64,000 bases of DNA from Nocardia sp. NBC_01329 (GCF_035956715.1 NZ_CP108381.1:930001-994000); one strand, 5' to 3'; positions 26,190 to 39,140 are shown, numbered from the stretch's first letter. Translations and numbers: made by a program. The notes: generated by a model not told the origin, from the letters alone.

Positions 26190-26891
26190 TCAGAGTCGGC
26201 GGTGCAGGGCATCGGCGGCCGCGACCAGGTCTGCCGCCCAGCGGGCGCCGGGGCGGCGGCCCATCCGGTCGATGGGGCCGGATACCGAGACCGCGGCGAC
26301 CACCGCGCCCTGCTGGTCGCGGACGGGCGCAGAAACGCTCGCTACTCCCGCAGCGCGTTCGCCGGCGCTCTGCGCCCATCCGCGTTTGCGGACCTCGGCG
26401 AGGGTACGGTCGGTGAACATCGCGTCGCCCAGCACCGTGCGCTGCAGTTCGGGATCGGCCCAGGCGAGCAGTACCTTGGCCGCGGACCCCGCTGTCAACG
26501 GCAGGCGGGAGCCGATCGGCACGGTATCGCGCAGGCCGGCGGGCGGTTCGAGTGCGGCGATACACACTCGCTCGTTGCCCTCGCGGCAGTACAACTGGAC
26601 ACTTTCGCCGGTGATTTCGCGCAGCCTGGGCAGAATCGATCCGGCGGCTTCGATCAATGGGTCGGCGGCGCCGACGGCGAGTTCGGCGAGGGCCGGGCCT
26701 GGGCGCCAGGCGCCGTTGCCGTCGCGGGCCAGGAGGCGATGGGTCTCCAGGCCGACGGCGAGGCGGTGCGCGGTGGCCCTGGGCAGGCCGGTGCGCTCGC
26801 ACAGTTCGTTGAGACCGCATGGCTGCTCGGCGACCGCATACAACACTGCCACCGCTTTGTCCAGGACGCCGATACCGCTATGCTGTCTCAT
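26190..26891 (-). CDS. ndgR: IclR-family regulator of leuCD (NdgR/LtbR type)
   Basis: This 233-residue protein has an N-terminal winged helix (about 8-70, [23 protein letters not shown]) and a C-terminal IclR effector domain (about 85-233). It is divergent from leuC with a 146-nt gap, the conserved position of NdgR (Streptomyces) and LtbR (Corynebacterium), which repress leucine and tryptophan biosynthetic genes. I could not single out its operator in the gap with confidence. The same gap should contain both promoters. Confidence 0.88.
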   Translation of the reverse strand: MRQHSGIGVLDKAVAVLYAVAEQPCGLNELCERTGLPRATAHRLAVGLETHRLLARDGNGAWRPGPALAELAVGAADPLIEAAGSILPRLREITGESVQLYCREGNERVCIAALEPPAGLRDTVPIGSRLPLTAGSAAKVLLAWADPELQRTVLGDAMFTDRTLAEVRKRGWAQSAGERAAGVASVSAPVRDQQGAVVAAVSVSGPIDRMGRRPGARWAADLVAAADALHRRL

Positions 26892-27037
26892 ACAACGATA
26901 TTAGCGTCCTGCATTCTGAGATGCCATTACGAACAGCCCAGGTGGCGTCCTGGAAGGGTCGCAGGATTCCAGCTAGCGCGTATCCGCTGCCAGGTTCAGA
27001 CCCAGTTCGGATGCCGAGCCCGAAAGGTGATCGCACA

Positions 27038-28453
<1,416 letters not shown>

Positions 28454-28501
28454 GCCCGTCTTATATCGAAAACCACTTATAGCTGATACAGGAGAATTGC
28501 G

Positions 28502-29110
28502 ATGGATGCCTTCACCACGCACAAGGGGATCGGTGTTCCGCTGCGCCGGTCCAATGTCGACACCGACCAGATCATCCCGGCCGTCTATCTGAAGCGTGTC
28601 ACTCGTACGGGATTCGAAGACGGGCTCTTCGCCGCGTGGCGCGGTGACGAGGACTTCATTCTGAACACCGAACCGTACAAGCAGGGCACGGTGCTGGTGG
28701 CGGGCCCCGATTTCGGTACCGGATCTTCGCGTGAGCACGCGGTCTGGGCGCTCATGGACTATGGCTTTCGGGTAGTTATCTCTTCACGTTTCGCCGACAT
28801 CTTTCGCGGTAATGCGGGCAAGGGCGGCCTGCTGGCAGCACGAATGTCACAGAATGATGTCGAAATGCTCTGGAAGTTGCTCGAGGAACAGCCCGGACTG
28901 GAATTGGTTGTGGACCTGGGGGCGCGCACGGTGACGGCAGGAACCGTCGTGTTGCCGTTCGATATTGACGACTACACCAGGTGGCGCCTGTTGGAAGGAT
29001 TGGATGACATCGGCCTGACGCTGCGACGTAGCGATGTGATCGCCGAGTTCGAAAAGACAAGGCCGGCTTGGAAACCAAAGACCCTGCCGGAACCTATTTC
29101 GCAGGCGTAA
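28502..29110 (+). CDS. leuD: 3-isopropylmalate dehydratase small subunit
   Basis: This 202-residue swivel subunit partners with LeuC. It starts with [21 protein letters not shown] split around the substrate loop and carries the family motif [21 protein letters not shown] lies 7 nt before ATG 28502. It is the second gene of the leuCD operon. Confidence 0.96.
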   Translation: MDAFTTHKGIGVPLRRSNVDTDQIIPAVYLKRVTRTGFEDGLFAAWRGDEDFILNTEPYKQGTVLVAGPDFGTGSSREHAVWALMDYGFRVVISSRFADIFRGNAGKGGLLAARMSQNDVEMLWKLLEEQPGLELVVDLGARTVTAGTVVLPFDIDDYTRWRLLEGLDDIGLTLRRSDVIAEFEKTRPAWKPKTLPEPISQA

Positions 29111-29266
29111 TGTTCTCGGCCTCTTAGAGGCCGCTCAGATGTCGTGGTAGCTGGGCGTGTGCTAGACCACATGAATTTTGGCGTGGCACATAGACTCTTG
29201 CCCAATGTGGGTTTACCGTGGTACCTAGTCGGTCCGACGACGGGCCATTAGTCTGCGGAGGATTCA

Positions 29267-29911
29267 ATGAACAAGGCGGAACTGATCGACGTTCTGACCG
29301 AAAAGTTGGGTACTGACAGGCGCACGGCCACCGCGGCAGTCGAGCACGTGGTCGACACGATCGTGCGTGCGGTACACAAAGGGCAGAGCGTCACCATCAC
29401 CGGATTCGGTGTGTTCGAACAGCGTAAGCGGGCAGCCCGGGTCGCGCGGAATCCGCGTACCGGGGAAACCGTCAAGGTGAAGCCCACTTCGGTGCCGGCG
29501 TTCCGGCCCGGCGCCCAGTTCAAGGCGGTTATCGCCGGTAAACAGAAGCTCGCGGCAACCGGCCCTGCGGTGAAACGCGGTGTCAATGCTCCTGTGGCGG
29601 CCAAGAAATCCACAGCGAAGAAGACAACGGCGAAGAAAACCACCGCCAAGAAGACCGCCACGAAGGCGCCCGCCAAAACAACGGCACGTAAGACTGCCAC
29701 CAAGGCGCCGGCCAAGAGCACCGCCGCCAAGAAGGCCGCCACCAAGACCGCGGCTCGCAAGACGGTGGCGAAGAAGACCACCGCCAAAGCCACTGCGAAG
29801 AAGACGGCCACCAAGGCCACTGCGAAGAAGACGGCCACCAAAGCCACTGCGAAGAAGACGGCCACCGCGAAGCGGACTCCGGCCAAGAAGGCAGCCAAAA
29901 GGGCTCGCTGA
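29267..29911 (+). CDS. hup: DNA-binding protein HU with Lys/Ala-rich tail (HupB type)
   Basis: This nucleoid protein has 214 residues. Residues 1-90 are a standard HU domain ([47 protein letters not shown]). Residues about 105-214 are a low-complexity tail of KKTTAKK, KKTATKA and KAPAK repeats like mycobacterial HupB/Hlp. The tail binds DNA and is a modification target in mycobacteria. The DNA of the tail contains near-identical 24-bp blocks around 29800-29865, so its length could vary between strains. GGAGG precedes ATG 29267 by about 6 nt. Confidence 0.95.
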   Translation: MNKAELIDVLTEKLGTDRRTATAAVEHVVDTIVRAVHKGQSVTITGFGVFEQRKRAARVARNPRTGETVKVKPTSVPAFRPGAQFKAVIAGKQKLAATGPAVKRGVNAPVAAKKSTAKKTTAKKTTAKKTATKAPAKTTARKTATKAPAKSTAAKKAATKTAARKTVAKKTTAKATAKKTATKATAKKTATKATAKKTATAKRTPAKKAAKRAR

Positions 29912-30147
29912 CCCGCGAGTCAGGCGTGCCGGCGGCGCACAGATAACAGCGTGGATCCCACCGGATCCCGTGTGCCCGGCCCGCTCGTGCGGCCCCACCG
30001 CACTGTTCGACCCCACCGGATCCCGGGTGCGAGCGCGCACTCGCGGACGGCTAGAGACAACGCGAACGGTTCTCGGAGACGCGAAACCGCGTCGTGCCAC
30101 GGCACGGCTGCTCGCTACTCCACACAACCGGAACGCCAGACGGACAA

Positions 30148-30170
30148 GCCCCCGGGCGATCCCCGGGGGC
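30148..30170. terminator. Hairpin between hup and mutT1 (convergent)
   Basis: A 9-bp perfect GC stem GCCCCCGGG/CCCGGGGGC with a 5-nt loop lies in the 298-nt convergent gap 29912-30209 and could serve both genes. The rest of the gap holds two copies of CCCACCGGATCCCG (about 29956 and 30014) and no gene. Confidence 0.6.
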
Positions 30171-30209
30171 GTAACCGTCTCTATACCGGCTCCCGGCCGG
30201 GCCGCGGTT

Positions 30210-31175
30210 CTACGCGGTGACGGCGGGCGCGGTATCGACCGACAACGAGCGGTCGAGATGATCGGCGGCCACCAATCGGTCGCCGGAGAACGACAGAACC
30301 CAGACCGAACCCTTCCGGGTCCGCGCGGGCGACAACCGCATCCCGTCCCGTTGCGCCCACCAGCGCACGAGATCCGGAATGGTCTCGCCCTGGCTGCACA
30401 GCACCCGGACCCGCTGCGCGGAGACCAGCGACCGGATCCGATCCCGCGCTTTATCGGGGTCGGCGGCATAACCGATATCGCCCAGTAGTGGTTCGATCTC
30501 CACCTCGACGCCGAGTTCCTCGGCCAGCGGCGCCACTGTCTGCATACAGCGCAGCGGTTCGGCCGAATAGATTTCCTGCGCGCCGAATGACAGCAGATTC
30601 GGTACCAGCGCCAGCGATTGCCGGTAGCCGGCCAGTTCCAGCGGCCGGTGTTCGTCGGGCCCCTTGTATCGGTCGCGTCGTCCGGCTTTGGCATGCCGCA
30701 CCAGCAATAAGGTATGGGTGGCGGCGGGTAGCCGGGTGAATGCCCGCACGATCTGCCGGTCCATCGGATACGACAGCTCCGACATCACCGTGTCCAATGG
30801 ACACCAGACGAGTTCGTCGACCTCGCTGTTGGCGCTGAACTCTCCGTCGACGACCTCGGCGGCCCAGTAGTCGACCCGTTTCATCTTGCGGTGCCCGGTG
30901 ATCGGATAGGTCACCTTGCCGAGATAGCGGCCCAGCCTGGGCCGCAATCCGGTCTCCTCCTCGGTTTCCCGGAAAGCCGCCAGCACGGGGGACTCACCGG
31001 GGTCGAGTTTGCCCTTGGGCAGCGACCAGTCCTGGTACTTGGGACGCCGGATCACCGCGATCTCCACACCGCCCGCGGAACCGGGTGCGTGTCGCCACAA
31101 CACAGTGCCGGCGGCGAGGATATTGGCTGACGTCCGGGGATCCGGATAGGTAGCTGGAGTGTGCGCGCCGTTCAC
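30210..31175 (-). CDS. mutT1: MutT1-type Nudix hydrolase with histidine phosphatase domain
   Basis: This enzyme sanitises oxidised nucleotides; the mycobacterial MutT1 converts 8-oxo-(d)GTP and also acts on diadenosine polyphosphates. Of the 321 residues, the N-terminal half is a Nudix domain with box G55 to L77 (GKLDPGE...RETEEETGL). The C-terminal half is a histidine phosphatase fold with R160-H161 in LLVRHAKAG. This two-domain architecture is diagnostic of MutT1. Its start overlaps the ppk stop by 4 nt, so it is co-translated with ppk. Confidence 0.93.
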   Translation of the reverse strand: MNGAHTPATYPDPRTSANILAAGTVLWRHAPGSAGGVEIAVIRRPKYQDWSLPKGKLDPGESPVLAAFRETEEETGLRPRLGRYLGKVTYPITGHRKMKRVDYWAAEVVDGEFSANSEVDELVWCPLDTVMSELSYPMDRQIVRAFTRLPAATHTLLLVRHAKAGRRDRYKGPDEHRPLELAGYRQSLALVPNLLSFGAQEIYSAEPLRCMQTVAPLAEELGVEVEIEPLLGDIGYAADPDKARDRIRSLVSAQRVRVLCSQGETIPDLVRWWAQRDGMRLSPARTRKGSVWVLSFSGDRLVAADHLDRSLSVDTAPAVTA

Positions 31176-33361
31176 TGCTGATCCGGACGGCGTAGTCGCA
31201 TGAGCGCCACCTGATGGTCGCGAACTTCGATACCGTCCCCGTCGGGGCCGGTACCCGCGCCGTCGGGACTGGATTTCCAGTTACCGTCGGGATCCAGAAC
31301 CCAGCAGCGTGTCATCGGATGCAGCGCGGATTCGAAGATCTCGTCGAGCCGTTCGCGCAGCTTCGGATCTTTCACCTGGGCCATGACCTCCACCCGGCGG
31401 TCCAGATTGCGGTGCATCATATCGGCGCTGCCGATCCAGAACTCGTCCTGTCCCCGGAAGTTGAGGATCCGGGAATGCTCCAGGACTCGGCCCAGAATCG
31501 ACCTCACCTCGATGTTCTCGCTCATTCCGGGCACACCCGCGCGCAGCCCGCAGATACTGCGCACCACGATGCGCACCGGTACGCCGGCCTGGGAGGCGCG
31601 ATAGAGGGCATCGATGATCTGTTCGTCCACCAGCGCATTGGCCTTCAACCGGATCCCGGCCTCGGCACCCGTTCGAGCCAGCTCGATCTCCCGTTCGATC
31701 CGGGCGATGATTCCGGCGCGGATACCGTTCGGCGCCACCAGTAGATTGCGGTAATCCGATTTACGGGAGTAGCCGGTCAGCGAATTGAACAGGTCGGTGA
31801 GGTCGGCGCCTATTTCGGGTGCCGCGGTGAGTAATCCCACGTCCTCGTACAGGCGTGCGGTCTTGGGGTTGTAGTTGCCGGTGCCGATATGGCAATAGCG
31901 GCGAATAGTCGAACCCTCGCGGCGTACCACCAGGCAGGTCTTGCAATGGGTTTTCAGCCCGACCAGACCGTAGACCACGTGCACGCCGGCCTGTTCCAGC
32001 GTGCGCGCCCATTTGATGTTGGCCTGCTCGTCGAAGCGCGCCTTGATCTCCACGAGCGCCACCACCTGTTTGCCGGCCTCGGCGGCGTCGATGAGCGCGT
32101 TCACGATGGGGGAATCGCCGGACGTCCGATACAGGGTCTGTTTGATGGCCAGTACCTGTGGGTCGGCTGCGGCCTGTTCGATGAAGCGCTGCACGCTGGT
32201 GGAGAACGAATCGTAGGGGTGGTGCACCAGCACATCGCCCTCGCGCAGGGCCTGGAACACATTGCGCGGTGTCTCGCGTTCGCCGAACGCGGGCGGAGTC
32301 GCCGGAACGTAGGGCGCGTCCTTGAGCTTCGGCCGGTCTACCCCGTAGACCTGCCACAAGCAGGACAGGTCCAGCAAACCGGGCACCTGGATGACATCGG
32401 CGGGATCGACCTCGAGCTCGCGCAGCAGCAGATCGAGCATGTGCTCGGTCATATCGTCGGAGACCTCGAGACGGACCGGGGAGCCGAAGCGGCGGCGCGC
32501 GAGTTCGCGCTCCAACGCCTGCAGCAGATCCTCGTCGCGATCCTCGTCGACCTCGAAATCGGCATTGCGGGTGATCCGGAACGAATGGTGCTCCACCACG
32601 GTCATACCGGGGAACAGATGCTCGAGATGTGCCGCGATCAGCGCTTCCATCGGCAGGAAGGCGGCAATGCCGCCGCCGGTGGGTCCCGGCCGACGCACCC
32701 GGACGAAACGATCCACATTATCGGGGACCTTCACCCGCGCGAAATGTTCGCCTCCGGTCGTCTCGTCCTGCACCGTCACCGCGAGATTCAGGCTCAGGCC
32801 GCTGATATAGGGGAACGGATGGGCCGGATCCACGGCCAACGGAGTCAAAACGGGAAAGACCTGTTCCTGGAAGTGCGCCGATAGTCGTTCCCGTTCGGCG
32901 TCGTCGAGATCGGCCCAATCGATGATCGCGATTCCCTCATCGGTGAGTGCGGGCAGCACTTCGGTGAGGAAGACCTCGGCATGGCGAACCGCGAGATCCT
33001 GACTGCGGGCCGCGATGAGCGCCAGTTGTTCATTCGGTGAGCGGCCGTCGGCGGACCGGACCGAAAGCCCGGTTTCGGCGCGGCGTTTGAGACCGGCGAC
33101 GCGGACCATGTAGAACTCGTCGAGGTTCGAGGCGAAGATCGCCAGGAATTTGGCGCGTTCCAGCAACGGCAGCGAACTGTCCTCGGCCAGAGCCAGGACG
33201 CGCGCATTGAAATCGAGCCAGCTCAACTCGCGGTTCAAGTAGCGATCGGCCGGCAAACGTGGTGTGTTCCCATCGGCCGGTATCTGGGTGGCGGCCGGAG
33301 GTGGGGTCGGGAGCACCTGCTGTTGCTTGATGGTTTCCGTATCGCTCACACCTACGATCAT
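31172..33361 (-). CDS. ppk: Polyphosphate kinase 1
   Basis: This enzyme polymerises the gamma-phosphate of ATP into polyphosphate. The 729 residues contain the PPK1 N-domain ([13 protein letters not shown]), head domain, and two phospholipase D-like catalytic domains with the autophosphorylated His in [20 protein letters not shown]. The start at ATG 33361 has AAGGA touching the codon; GTG 33349 (VSDTETIKQ) is a plausible alternative with better spacing. It is the first gene of ppk-mutT1, and a 23-bp minisatellite lies immediately upstream. Confidence 0.95.
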   Translation of the reverse strand: MIVGVSDTETIKQQQVLPTPPPAATQIPADGNTPRLPADRYLNRELSWLDFNARVLALAEDSSLPLLERAKFLAIFASNLDEFYMVRVAGLKRRAETGLSVRSADGRSPNEQLALIAARSQDLAVRHAEVFLTEVLPALTDEGIAIIDWADLDDAERERLSAHFQEQVFPVLTPLAVDPAHPFPYISGLSLNLAVTVQDETTGGEHFARVKVPDNVDRFVRVRRPGPTGGGIAAFLPMEALIAAHLEHLFPGMTVVEHHSFRITRNADFEVDEDRDEDLLQALERELARRRFGSPVRLEVSDDMTEHMLDLLLRELEVDPADVIQVPGLLDLSCLWQVYGVDRPKLKDAPYVPATPPAFGERETPRNVFQALREGDVLVHHPYDSFSTSVQRFIEQAAADPQVLAIKQTLYRTSGDSPIVNALIDAAEAGKQVVALVEIKARFDEQANIKWARTLEQAGVHVVYGLVGLKTHCKTCLVVRREGSTIRRYCHIGTGNYNPKTARLYEDVGLLTAAPEIGADLTDLFNSLTGYSRKSDYRNLLVAPNGIRAGIIARIEREIELARTGAEAGIRLKANALVDEQIIDALYRASQAGVPVRIVVRSICGLRAGVPGMSENIEVRSILGRVLEHSRILNFRGQDEFWIGSADMMHRNLDRRVEVMAQVKDPKLRERLDEIFESALHPMTRCWVLDPDGNWKSSPDGAGTGPDGDGIEVRDHQVALMRLRRPDQQ

Positions 33362-33407
33362 TCCTTACGAAACGGTCGCCGTGCATATGCCGTAGATGAC
33401 TGTTATC

Positions 33408-33544
33408 TCGCGTTCACGCGCCGGCACGGTTCGTGTTCACGCGGGAGCTTTTTTCGCGTTCACGCGGGAGCCTGTTCCGCGTTGACGCTGGGTCTGTTTC
33501 GCGTTCACGCTGGGGTCTGTTTCGCGTTCACGCGGTGCCGACCG
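33408..33544. repeat. Minisatellite, six tandem 23-bp units
   Basis: Units start at 33408, 33431, 33454, 33477 (22 bp), 33499 and 33522. Each contains CGCGTTCACGC, which is itself nearly palindromic. The array lies in the ppk upstream region (33362-33613), which otherwise holds no gene. Head-to-tail units without spacers argue for a VNTR-type element. Confidence 0.85.
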
Positions 33545-33613
33545 CCCGTTCGGCGCAGCCGGGCGAAGACCATCCACCGACCGCGCCCGGCCGGAGCGAA
33601 GGCGAAGGTTCGC

Positions 33614-34300
33614 CTAGCAGACCTGGGTGACGGCTTCCCGGACGTGATGTGGCCAGCCGAGTTCGTCCAGTAGTGCGGCGGTATCGGGACCCGCCCCCAG
33701 GGCCTGCACCGCCGCGAGATCGTCGGCCGTGTCGACATCGTGGCGCAGCCCCGGCCAGTCCCCGCGCAACCGGACCGCACCGTCGCCGTGGTGGTGGTGC
33801 GCCGAATCCCGCCCGAACCGGGGTCGCAAGGCGGTACCGGGCGGCGCGAGCAGTGCCGCGGTGCCGGTGCCGGCGTGGTCGGCGACGAAGGCGCGGGCTC
33901 CGGTGGGGGCGGCCGCCAGCACCGCGGACAATTCCGCGGTGCGCAGGGCCGGTAGATCGGCCTGTAGTGCCAGCAGTCCCACCTCGCCGTGCCGGTCCCG
34001 CAGGGCCGTCGCGGCGGCAGCCAGGGCGGTGTTGAGGCCGTCGAGGTCGGTGGTGACGCCCCGGGGTTCGGGATGGACGGCGGCGCCGAGCGCGCGGGCC
34101 GCCCGCGATACCGCGGGATCGGGCGTCACCACCGTGATCGAGGCGACCTCCGGGGCTGCCGCAGCGGCGCGCAGGGTATCGGTCAGCATGGCCAGCACCA
34201 ACCGGGACCGCAGGGGCGGGGCGAGGACTCCGGCCAGCCGGCTCTTGGCGCTTTCCAGGGTTTTCACCGCGATGACGGCGTGCACGGTGTGCGGGCACAT
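33614..34300 (-). CDS. fbiD: Phosphoenolpyruvate / 2-phospho-L-lactate guanylyltransferase (F420 synthesis)
   Basis: This enzyme (CofC/FbiD) makes the GPPG/LPPG intermediate for coenzyme F420 from GTP and PEP or 2-phospholactate. The 228 residues have a nucleotidyltransferase opening [19 protein letters not shown], the metal-binding [10 protein letters not shown], and the closing DVDTADDL. The His cluster HHHHGDG in the substrate loop is unusual but not in a catalytic position. It is divergent from gpsA with a 30-nt gap. The position matches Rv2983 (FbiD) of M. tuberculosis as I remember it. Confidence 0.9.
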   Translation of the reverse strand: MCPHTVHAVIAVKTLESAKSRLAGVLAPPLRSRLVLAMLTDTLRAAAAAPEVASITVVTPDPAVSRAARALGAAVHPEPRGVTTDLDGLNTALAAAATALRDRHGEVGLLALQADLPALRTAELSAVLAAAPTGARAFVADHAGTGTAALLAPPGTALRPRFGRDSAHHHHGDGAVRLRGDWPGLRHDVDTADDLAAVQALGAGPDTAALLDELGWPHHVREAVTQVC

Positions 34301-34330
34301 GGACCCATCCTGTCATGGCATATTGGGCTG

Positions 34331-35326
34331 ATGACGAGGGCGGCGGTACTGGGTGCGGGATCGTGGGGCACGGCATTCGGGAAGGTGTTGGCGGACGCCG
34401 GAACCGAAGTGACCATCTGGGCCCGCCGGCCCGAGGTCGCCGAGGCACTGGCCACCGATCACCGCAACCCCTACTACCTGCCCGGGGTGCAGTTGCCGCC
34501 GGTCGCGGCCACCGACGACTACGCACGGGCGCTGGAGGGCGCCGATATCGTGGTCCTCGCGGTGCCGTCGCAATCGCTGCGCGCGAACCTGAAGGTCTGG
34601 TCGCCGGCGATCGGCCCGGACGCCACCCTGCTGAGCCTGGCCAAAGGGATCGAGAACGGCACACTGTTACGGATGAGCGAGGTGATCGCCGAGGTCAGCG
34701 GTGCCGGGCCGGAGCGTATCGCGGTGCTGTCGGGCCCCAATCTGGCCAAGGAGATCGCCGCCGGGCAGCCCGCGGCCACGGTGATCGGCTGTACCGACGC
34801 CGAGCGGGCCGCCGCCGTACAGCGGGCCTGCGTCACCGGATATTTCCGGCCCTACACCAACACCGATGTGATCGGCTGCGAACTCGGCGGCGCGTGCAAG
34901 AACGTCATCGCGCTGGCCTGCGGGATCGCTTCGGGAATGGGCTTCGGGGACAACTCCCTCGCCGGACTGATGACGCGCGGACTGGCCGAGATCATCCGGC
35001 TCGGTGTGGCGCTGGGCGCCGAACCGGTGACCTTGGCCGGCCTGGCCGGTATCGGGGATCTGATCGCGACCTGCACCTCGCCGCTGTCGCGGAACCGGTC
35101 CTTCGGCCAGGTACTCGGCAGCGGAGGCTCCATGCAGGCGGCGCAGGAAGCCACGCACGGCCAGGTCGCCGAAGGAGTGAAATCGTGCACATCGGTGCGC
35201 GCGCTCGCCGCGGCGAAGAATGTCGAGATGCCGCTCACCGAAGCGGTTCACCAGGTATGTCACGAAGGGCTGGCGGTGCAATCGGCGCTGGAGAAACTCT
35301 TGGGACGCCGGATAAAACCGGAATAG
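34331..35326 (+). CDS. gpsA: Glycerol-3-phosphate dehydrogenase [NAD(P)+]
   Basis: This enzyme reduces dihydroxyacetone phosphate to sn-glycerol-3-phosphate for phospholipid synthesis. The 331 residues have the dinucleotide motif [10 protein letters not shown] (7-16), the substrate lysine region [16 protein letters not shown] and the second conserved Lys in [19 protein letters not shown]. The end of the fold is complete. Start ATG 34331 ([13 protein letters not shown]) is set by homology; its ribosome-binding site is weak and the frame is open further upstream through fbiD. Confidence 0.95.
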   Translation: MTRAAVLGAGSWGTAFGKVLADAGTEVTIWARRPEVAEALATDHRNPYYLPGVQLPPVAATDDYARALEGADIVVLAVPSQSLRANLKVWSPAIGPDATLLSLAKGIENGTLLRMSEVIAEVSGAGPERIAVLSGPNLAKEIAAGQPAATVIGCTDAERAAAVQRACVTGYFRPYTNTDVIGCELGGACKNVIALACGIASGMGFGDNSLAGLMTRGLAEIIRLGVALGAEPVTLAGLAGIGDLIATCTSPLSRNRSFGQVLGSGGSMQAAQEATHGQVAEGVKSCTSVRALAAAKNVEMPLTEAVHQVCHEGLAVQSALEKLLGRRIKPE

Positions 35327-35381
35327 CCACACCGGCGGTCCGGCCCGGTCGGCGGGTGTCCCGGCAGGGTACGGTTCGGAC

Positions 35382-36503
35382 ATGAACCCGAACCGGATCA
35401 GGGTGGCGGTAGTCTTCGGCGGACGCAGCAACGAACACACGGTCTCGTGTGTGTCGGCGGGCGCGGTGCTGCGGAACCTCGACCCGGAGCGTTTCGAGGC
35501 GGTACCGATCGGGATCACGCCGGAGGGAACCTGGATGCTGGCCGGCGGCGACGCGGCCGAACTCAGCAGGCACGACCGTACCCTGCCGTCGGTCACCGGC
35601 GGCGGCCCGGAACTGATCCTGGCCGCAGATCCCAGCCGGGCCGGAAAACTGGTCGCCCTCGACGATCCGCATACCGCGCTCGATGCCATCGATGTGGTTT
35701 TCCCGGTGCTGCACGGGGCGTTCGGCGAGGACGGCACCGTACAGGGCATGTTCGAACTGGCCGGGATCCCCTATGTGGGGCCGGGCGTGCTGGCGAGCGC
35801 GGCCGGTATGGACAAGGAATTCACCAAGAAACTGCTCGCCGCGGACGGTCTGCCGGTCGGCGTGCAGATCGTGCTGCGGCCGGGTACCGCCGGCGTGACA
35901 CCCGCGGAGCGTGACCGGCTCGGGCTGCCGGTGTTCGTGAAACCCGCTCGCGGCGGTTCCTCGATCGGTATCACCAAGGTCACCGACTGGGCCGATCTCG
36001 ACGCGGCGATCGCCGCGGCGCGCGCCCACGATCCCAAGGTGATCGTGGAAGCGGGCATCGCGGGCCGTGAGGTCGAATGCGGTGTGCTGGAATTCCCGGA
36101 CGGCCGGGTGGAAGCCAGTGCGCTCGCCGAGATCAGGATGCCCGAGGATCTGGCCGATGCCGACGCCGGTGAGCAGCCCGGGCCCGCCTTCTACGATTTC
36201 GACACCAAATATCTCGACGATGTCTGCGAATTCGATGTACCGGCCAAACTCGACGACGAGATCTCCGACGAGGTCCGGGCGATCGCCGTTCGCGCCTTCC
36301 GCGCACTGGACTGCCAGGGCTTGGCCCGGGTCGACTTCTTCGTGACCGAAGACGGCCCGGTGATCAACGAGATCAATACCATGCCCGGTTTCACCCCGAT
36401 TTCGATGTACCCCCGGATGTGGGGCGAGACCGGGGTCGGCTACACGGAACTGCTGACCACGCTCGTGGAAACAGCGTTGGCGCGCGGTACCGGGTTGCGC
36501 TGA
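35382..36503 (+). CDS. ddl: D-alanine--D-alanine ligase
   Basis: This ATP-grasp enzyme joins two D-Ala for peptidoglycan. The 373 residues have [16 protein letters not shown] (9-24), the glycine-rich loop [11 protein letters not shown], and the metal site [15 protein letters not shown]. The long mycobacterial-type insert region is present. The stop codon falls inside the first copy of a 17-bp tandem repeat, so the last residues (TGLR) are encoded by repeat sequence. Confidence 0.95.
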   Translation: MNPNRIRVAVVFGGRSNEHTVSCVSAGAVLRNLDPERFEAVPIGITPEGTWMLAGGDAAELSRHDRTLPSVTGGGPELILAADPSRAGKLVALDDPHTALDAIDVVFPVLHGAFGEDGTVQGMFELAGIPYVGPGVLASAAGMDKEFTKKLLAADGLPVGVQIVLRPGTAGVTPAERDRLGLPVFVKPARGGSSIGITKVTDWADLDAAIAAARAHDPKVIVEAGIAGREVECGVLEFPDGRVEASALAEIRMPEDLADADAGEQPGPAFYDFDTKYLDDVCEFDVPAKLDDEISDEVRAIAVRAFRALDCQGLARVDFFVTEDGPVINEINTMPGFTPISMYPRMWGETGVGYTELLTTLVETALARGTGLR

Positions 36504-36541
36504 GTCCCGGGTTGCGCTGAGTCCCGGGTTGCGCTGAGCCC
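36491..36541. repeat. Three tandem 17-bp copies across the ddl stop codon
   Basis: CGGGTTGCGCTGAGTCC occurs at 36491-36507 and 36508-36524, and with one base change at 36525-36541. Each copy carries the TTG CGC TGA end of ddl. Because 17 is not a multiple of three, the copies change frame but the first stop is kept. Confidence 0.85.
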
Positions 36542-36570
36542 GCTCGCTCGGCCGGATGTGCCGAACCCGC

Positions 36571-37158
36571 TCAGTTCGGCAGCTCGCCCGGATCGATCGG
36601 CTGCGCCGGCAGTTGCGCGGTGATGGTGTCCGATACCGCTTGCAAGGGCGTCGGCCCGGACCCGTCGGGAACCGTCAGGGCTACATAGGTTTCGCGGTCC
36701 ACCGCGAACCAGGTGGCTGTGGCGGCCGCGTCGTCGCGGACCTCGAACCATTGCACACCGTTGACCAGCTGTAACGCGGATGCCCGGTTGAATTCCAGCG
36801 GCCGGTCGAGTCCGCAGCGCAGCACGATCGGCTCGCCGCCGTCGGGTAACTGCCATGCTGTCGTCGCCGGGGGCGCGGGTTCGACCAGGACAGAGCGGGT
36901 GTAGTCGCCGAGATCGGCGGGCAACGCGGGTATCAAGGCGGAGCAGGCCGGGCCGGCCGCCGCCGGCGCCGGAATCGGACCGAGTGCCAGCGGTTCCCGT
37001 TCGACCGGGGTGCGCAGCGCGATCACCGCCGCGACCACCACGCCGATCAGCAATGCGATCGGCAGTGCCACCGCGGTCGCGATCAGGGCGGGCGGATATC
37101 CGGTGTGCTCGGTGCCGGCCGGGGCGTCGGTGTCCTGGTCGGGCGTTGGCTCCGGCAT
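36571..37158 (-). CDS. DUF3515 membrane-anchored protein
   Basis: This 195-residue protein has a short polar N-terminus (MPEPTPDQDTDAPAG), one membrane helix (about 24-48) and an extracytoplasmic domain with the family features ACSALIPALP, VLRCGLDRP and GVQWFEV; the two Cys (C72 and C115) may form a disulfide. It lies convergent to ddl and divergent from thiL, the same place as Rv2980 in M. tuberculosis as I remember it. AAAGGA lies 10 nt before ATG 37158. Function is unknown. Confidence 0.85.
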   Translation of the reverse strand: MPEPTPDQDTDAPAGTEHTGYPPALIATAVALPIALLIGVVVAAVIALRTPVEREPLALGPIPAPAAAGPACSALIPALPADLGDYTRSVLVEPAPPATTAWQLPDGGEPIVLRCGLDRPLEFNRASALQLVNGVQWFEVRDDAAATATWFAVDRETYVALTVPDGSGPTPLQAVSDTITAQLPAQPIDPGELPN

Positions 37159-37425
37159 CCTCGGCGATCCTTTCGTCGGTGCGGTGGTACCACGGCCGCG
37201 AGGCCCGGCCGCCGTCCTGGTCACCGGGCACAGGGTACCGTCGTGCGGGGAGCGCGGGAGTACCGGCCGGACGCGCGGGATCGGGGATCCGTGGAGCGGC
37301 GGTACGGCGTGCGGTCGTCCCGGTTCGTGGACCCGGGCCGCGATCCGGACTCCCCGAGGCGGCGGTCGACTCCGCCGTCGGCAGCAGCGAGTGAGGAAGG
37401 TCCCACGATCAGTACAGGACCGACG

Positions 37426-38409
37426 GTGCGCGAACTGGGCGAATTCGCCCTCATCGCACGGATCAACGCAGGCCGGGAACAGGGGCCCGCCGTACAGCTG
37501 GGTCCCGGGGACGACGCGGCTGTACTGGCGGCGGCACGCGGTCGCTATGCGGTGAGCACGGATATGTTGATCGAGGATCGGCATTTCCGGCTGGACTGGT
37601 CGGAGCCGGTGGATATCGGACGTAAGGCGATCGCCCAGAACGCCGCGGATATCTATGCGATGGGCGCCGAACCGGTCGGCTATGTGGTGGGTCTGGGAGT
37701 ACCGGACCGGACTCCGGTGGACTCGGTGACCGCGTTCGCGGACGGGCTCTGGGCCGAGGCGGCGCGGGCGGGGGGATCGATCGCGGGCGGAGATATCGTG
37801 CGGAGTCCGCAGTGGGTTGTCTCGGTGACTGCCTTCGGCGACCCACTGGGCGAGCAACCGGTGACCAGGTCCGGCGCGCGAGCGGGCGGCATTCTCGCGA
37901 TCGCCGGGCGACCGGGCTGGTCGGCGGCCGGATATGCCGTGCTCACGGCCGGGCACCCCGTCGATTCTCACCCCGGCGCGGAGACCGCTGTCGCCGCGCA
38001 CCGTGCCCCGCGGCCTCCGTACGACCTCGTCCGTGGTGCCATGGCCGGTGATCATCGGCCGGTGGCGCTCACCGACATCTCCGACGGACTGCTCGCCGAT
38101 CTCGGGCATCTGGCCGAATCTTCCGGAGTCGCCATCGATGTGCGCTCGGGGGCGCTGCGGGATACCGGGCTGGAGGATTTGGCCGGATCGCTGGAAGCCG
38201 ATGCGCGGCAATGGATTCTGACCGGGGGTGAGGATCATGTGTTCGCCGGGGTCTGGCCGCCCGGTTCGGTTCCGCCGCCCGGATGGACCGTTGTCGGCGG
38301 TATCCATACTGGTCGGGGGGTAACCGTGGACGGGGTGCGCCCGGGCGGTCCGCAGGGCTGGGAGGCGTTCTCCGGGACGGACTCGGCGAAACCGGACCAC
38401 TCACGATAG
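37426..38409 (+). CDS. thiL: Thiamine-monophosphate kinase
   Basis: This enzyme phosphorylates thiamine monophosphate to the diphosphate cofactor. The 327 residues show the GPGDDAAVL loop, [12 protein letters not shown], the metal-binding [12 protein letters not shown] and [12 protein letters not shown]. Start GTG 37426 ([10 protein letters not shown]) has AGGA 8 nt upstream; the reading frame is open further left but without family similarity. It leads a short operon with ung, 11 nt downstream. Confidence 0.93.
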   Translation: MRELGEFALIARINAGREQGPAVQLGPGDDAAVLAAARGRYAVSTDMLIEDRHFRLDWSEPVDIGRKAIAQNAADIYAMGAEPVGYVVGLGVPDRTPVDSVTAFADGLWAEAARAGGSIAGGDIVRSPQWVVSVTAFGDPLGEQPVTRSGARAGGILAIAGRPGWSAAGYAVLTAGHPVDSHPGAETAVAAHRAPRPPYDLVRGAMAGDHRPVALTDISDGLLADLGHLAESSGVAIDVRSGALRDTGLEDLAGSLEADARQWILTGGEDHVFAGVWPPGSVPPPGWTVVGGIHTGRGVTVDGVRPGGPQGWEAFSGTDSAKPDHSR

Positions 38410-38420
38410 GTTGTGCGGTC

Positions 38421-39104
38421 ATGGGCACGAAACCACTCGTGGAAATCATCGATCCGGGCTGGGCGAAAGCACTGGATCCAGTCGCCGACCGTATTGCGGA
38501 GATGGGCGAGTTCCTGCGTGCCGAGAATGCCGCGGGCCGCGGATATCTCCCCGCCGGGGAGAATGTGCTGCGCGCCTTTCAGGAGCCGTTCGAGGAGGTC
38601 CGGGTGCTGATCGTCGGTCAGGACCCCTACCCGACTCCGGGGCACGCCATGGGGCTGAGCTTCTCGGTAGCGCCCGATGTTTCGCCGGTCCCGCGCAGCC
38701 TCGCCAACATCTTCTCGGAATACAGCAAGGATCTCGGCCATCCCACCCCGAGTTGCGGGGACCTGAGCCCCTGGGCACGCCAGGGTGTGCTGATGCTGAA
38801 CCGGGTCCTGACAGTCGCTCCGGGCACTCCGGCCTCTCATCGCGGGAAGGGCTGGGAAAAGGTCACCGAGCAGGCGATTGCCGCTCTGGTGGCACGAGAC
38901 GAGCCGCTGGTCGCGGTGCTGTGGGGGCGGGACGCCGCCTCGCTGAAACCTGCGCTGGCCGCGGCGGAGGTGCCCAGTATCGAATCCGCACACCCGTCAC
39001 CGTTGTCGGCGTCACGAGGATTCTTCGGCTCACGTCCGTTCTCCCGGGTCAATGAACTACTGGACGAACTCGGCGCCGAGCCGGTGGACTGGCGCCTGCC
39101 GTGA
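38421..39104 (+). CDS. ung: Uracil-DNA glycosylase
   Basis: This enzyme removes uracil from DNA. The 227 residues carry the catalytic water-activating motif [17 protein letters not shown] and the minor-groove loop [18 protein letters not shown], both intact. ATG 38421 is set by homology and sits 11 nt after the thiL stop, so co-transcription is likely. Confidence 0.96.
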   Translation: MGTKPLVEIIDPGWAKALDPVADRIAEMGEFLRAENAAGRGYLPAGENVLRAFQEPFEEVRVLIVGQDPYPTPGHAMGLSFSVAPDVSPVPRSLANIFSEYSKDLGHPTPSCGDLSPWARQGVLMLNRVLTVAPGTPASHRGKGWEKVTEQAIAALVARDEPLVAVLWGRDAASLKPALAAAEVPSIESAHPSPLSASRGFFGSRPFSRVNELLDELGAEPVDWRLP

Positions 39105-39140
39105 GCGGGCGTCGAATGAGAAACAAGTAGAGGAGCACAC

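Noticed and set aside
33408..33544. Possible CRISPR array
   Set aside because: The 23-bp units are directly adjacent with no spacers, and no cas genes are present.
37408..37426. ATC start for thiL after GAGGAAGG
   Set aside because: GTG 37426 is a standard start with its own AGGA; the rare ATC codon is not needed.
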